Below, in pieces: positions 62,967-64,000 of a DNA stretch of 64,000 nucleotides. Where the stretch lies: NCBI GenBank assembly GCA_030374765.1, contig JARGXX010000099.1:372001-436000 (forward strand), written 5' to 3'. The notes under the pieces are model-generated. The model did not search any database. It was not told where the DNA came from and saw only the letters and a list, made by a program, of their open reading frames with translations. How positions within the stretch are numbered: the first letter of the stretch is position 1; each line of letters begins with the position of its first letter. A program made the position numbers and the translations under genes. Source of the stretch: Agarophyton chilense. Lineage: Eukaryota > Rhodophyta > Florideophyceae > Gracilariales > Gracilariaceae.

Positions 62967-64000
62967 ACGTTGTTGTCGGGAGGTCGGCTCAAGTTGCGAA
63001 GTACCGCCTCAGGTATGACGCGAGAGTTCAGGACGTTTGGGCCGGTCCCGTATCCAACACGCAGGTGACCAGAACCGCAAGGCGATCGGAGAAACACATT
63101 GAAGCACGTAATTTATAGTTATTGTACTTCATATGACAACCCGGAACTGGTTGTGACGTGTTCTCTTCCACCGTCAAGGATCTGGGTATCGATTGGCCTT
63201 CAAATTGCAGGTTGGGTTCCGCCATTACGCCAACCATTCGGTGTTTTCCTCCTGTACGGGAGGGGTTGAGTCTAAGTTTGGTGTTTCCTCGATGGTACTA
63301 ACCAGTACCGGTGTACGGGGTTGGAACCTATCCGATGCTTGCGTTGAAGACTTATAGAGGCTTTGGTGATTCTGCATGCGAGCCTGAATCAACTGGTCTC
63401 TCATCCCTGGCGGTAAGTTAGCGCAATTGTTTGCCAAATGGTCTGTCGCGAAACAGAACCAGCAAACGAGGCCTCCGATTTGGGGGTCTCGCGTTACCAT
63501 TTAGGGGGGATTCGAAACCTGGTTGGTAGGAGCAGTGGCGTAAGATGTGGGTGGCGAGTTATAGGAGCTCGCTCCCTGCATCCTGTGCGAGCTCATCGCA
63601 CTTGGCGGCGATGGTACCGAGTTTGGTGTACGCGTTGAAGACCAATTTCCTACCGTCGAAGGTTTCGAGAACCGCCCCTGGGTCACTACGAAGTGGATAG
63701 CGGTCCCTGTAGGTAATTCGATGTGCGAGCTACCGTCTGAGGTTGTGGTGTCTTCAATTTCCAAGACAGGCCTTTTCGATTTATCCTTCGAGGCTGGAGG
63801 CAAGGCTGGTCTCTTTCCAATCCGAAGGGTATCTCCAAGGCCCTGAGAGTATCGAGCCAGCCCATTGTAGTCTATCTTTCGGTTAGTGGCCAGGTAGTTG
63901 CGTACCTGGGACCGGATCGCTCTGTCGACATTGTCGGCAAATAGCGACTTTAACCTAGAGATAGTGAACACATTACCACAACTGGTTGCCAGATTCCAAA
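62967..64000 (-). pseudogene. Gypsy C Gag (C-terminal part) and protease start
   Basis: From the window edge downward: a Gag tail (63971-63501, Ser/Thr/Pro-rich end), a stop, then a CCHC zinc knuckle CWFCFATDHLANNC (63500-63225), then the protease start with VLDTG (about 63045). A missing base after the Asp-Thr-Gly shifts the frame; the other frame continues with GPNVLNSRVIPEAVLRNLS up to the transposon at 62966. The element continues beyond the window, so its 5' LTR is not seen. Confidence 0.78.

Overview
The window is eukaryotic nuclear DNA made mostly of nested, decaying transposable elements around a small island of host genes. No operons, Shine-Dalgarno sites, rRNA genes or CRISPR arrays were seen. 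Host genes are compact and intron-poor; one has a 60-nt intron. A Golgi-type sulfotransferase, together with clusters of LTR elements of several families, would fit a florideophyte red alga. That assignment is inference and was not checked against any database.

Layout. 1-2.85 kb: no secure gene; one broken transposase-like fragment. 2.85-9.15 kb: an old Ty1/copia element on the minus strand with ~310-bp LTRs. 9.15-13.0 kb: a DIRS-like tyrosine-recombinase retrotransposon (Gag, RT-RNase H, recombinase) that starts flush against the copia LTR. 13.3-26.3 kb: host island, holding a membrane protein gene split by a 1.3-kb Tc1 transposon, a young intact copia element (16709-21665, identical 239-bp LTRs, ACAAT target duplication), an ADPRM-type phosphoesterase, a sulfotransferase and a Gemin6-like gene, the last three all on the minus strand. 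26.3-29.3 kb: AT-rich and unresolved. 29.8-50.2 kb plus 62.96-64 kb: three degenerate chromodomain Ty3/gypsy elements, here called A (minus), B (plus, 33004-41693) and C (minus). Each has an extra open frame on the opposite strand, converging on the 3' end of pol.

The most unusual item is a 12.75-kb DNA transposon at 50215-62963, inserted in the protease region of gypsy C. It has 17-bp terminal inverted repeats and a 3-bp CAG target duplication. It encodes a TNP2/Plavaka-like (CMC-type) transposase, an ~884-codon accessory protein with three nonsense codons, a DPPY-type DNA amino-methyltransferase fused to a SET-like domain, a 2OG-Fe(II)-dioxygenase-like protein with HxD...H...R residues, and a coiled-coil protein. 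The content suggests a mobile element carrying both a possible DNA-modification writer and a possible eraser, though several of its genes are now damaged.

Other points: the young copia element has a primer site matching the anticodon arm of initiator tRNA-Met, which also supplies an in-frame gag ATG, and a -1 frameshift signal between gag and pol. Many older elements are broken by single nonsense codons explicable by C-to-T or G-to-A change.
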